A stretch of 5,183 bases of DNA from Caldisericota bacterium. GTDB taxonomy: Bacteria; Caldisericota; Caldisericia; Cryosericales; Cryosericaceae. Shown here in pieces: positions 5,183-5,183 of the stretch. Positions within the stretch are counted from its first letter, which is position 1. Each line of letters begins with the position of its first letter. The notes below the pieces were generated by a model. That model saw only the letters and a program-made list of their open reading frames with translations, made no database searches and was not told where the DNA came from. The stretch lies in assembly GCA_026390285.1 (NCBI GenBank), contig JAPLGH010000013.1, forward strand, positions 1-5,183. Direction: 5' to 3'. Position numbers and translations under genes: made by a program.

Positions 5183-5183
5183 C

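Overview
This window is bacterial chromosomal DNA, moderately GC-rich. It carries five protein genes, two of them cut by the window edges. The presence of rsfS, Shine-Dalgarno sites close to the AGGAGG type and sigma-70-like promoter boxes supports Bacteria. I cannot name the phylum from sequence alone. There are no rRNA or tRNA genes, no insertion sequence and no CRISPR array.

Layout from left to right. (1) The 3' part of an ornithine carbamoyltransferase gene lies on the + strand (2-838). It ends at a perfect 36-bp palindromic terminator (862-897) shared with the convergent gene to its right. (2) A minus-strand cluster reads leftwards: rsfS (2987-2604), then thioredoxin reductase trxB (2445-1462), then a small thioredoxin-fold gene (1296-925). 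rsfS and trxB each appear to have their own promoter. The trxB promoter is followed at about the start of transcription by a 16-bp inverted repeat resembling a CsoR/CstR-family operator. (3) Divergent from rsfS on the + strand is a type IV pilin-like (GspH/FimT-type) gene (3234-3752) with a good promoter and an SD-preceded GTG start. (4) The convergent gap 3753-3928 holds a short compound tandem repeat (three copies of TGTAACAGGGGACAG plus a fragment) and a hairpin terminator. (5) The 3' part of an ACE-like zinc metallopeptidase (M2/M3 type, HEMGH) fills the right end on the minus strand and runs off the edge.

Functional reading. The genes are mostly housekeeping: arginine/citrulline metabolism, ribosome silencing, thiol redox, peptide turnover and surface or secretion pseudopili. 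The most interesting part is the trxB unit. The small protein downstream of trxB looks like the AhpF N-terminal or PDO-type thioredoxin fold, but it contains no cysteine at all: the CxxC position reads NDAN. A TrxR gene paired with a redox-inactive thioredoxin-like protein, behind a possible metal- or persulfide-sensing operator, is worth following up. The evidence is motif-level and by eye, and no alignment was run.
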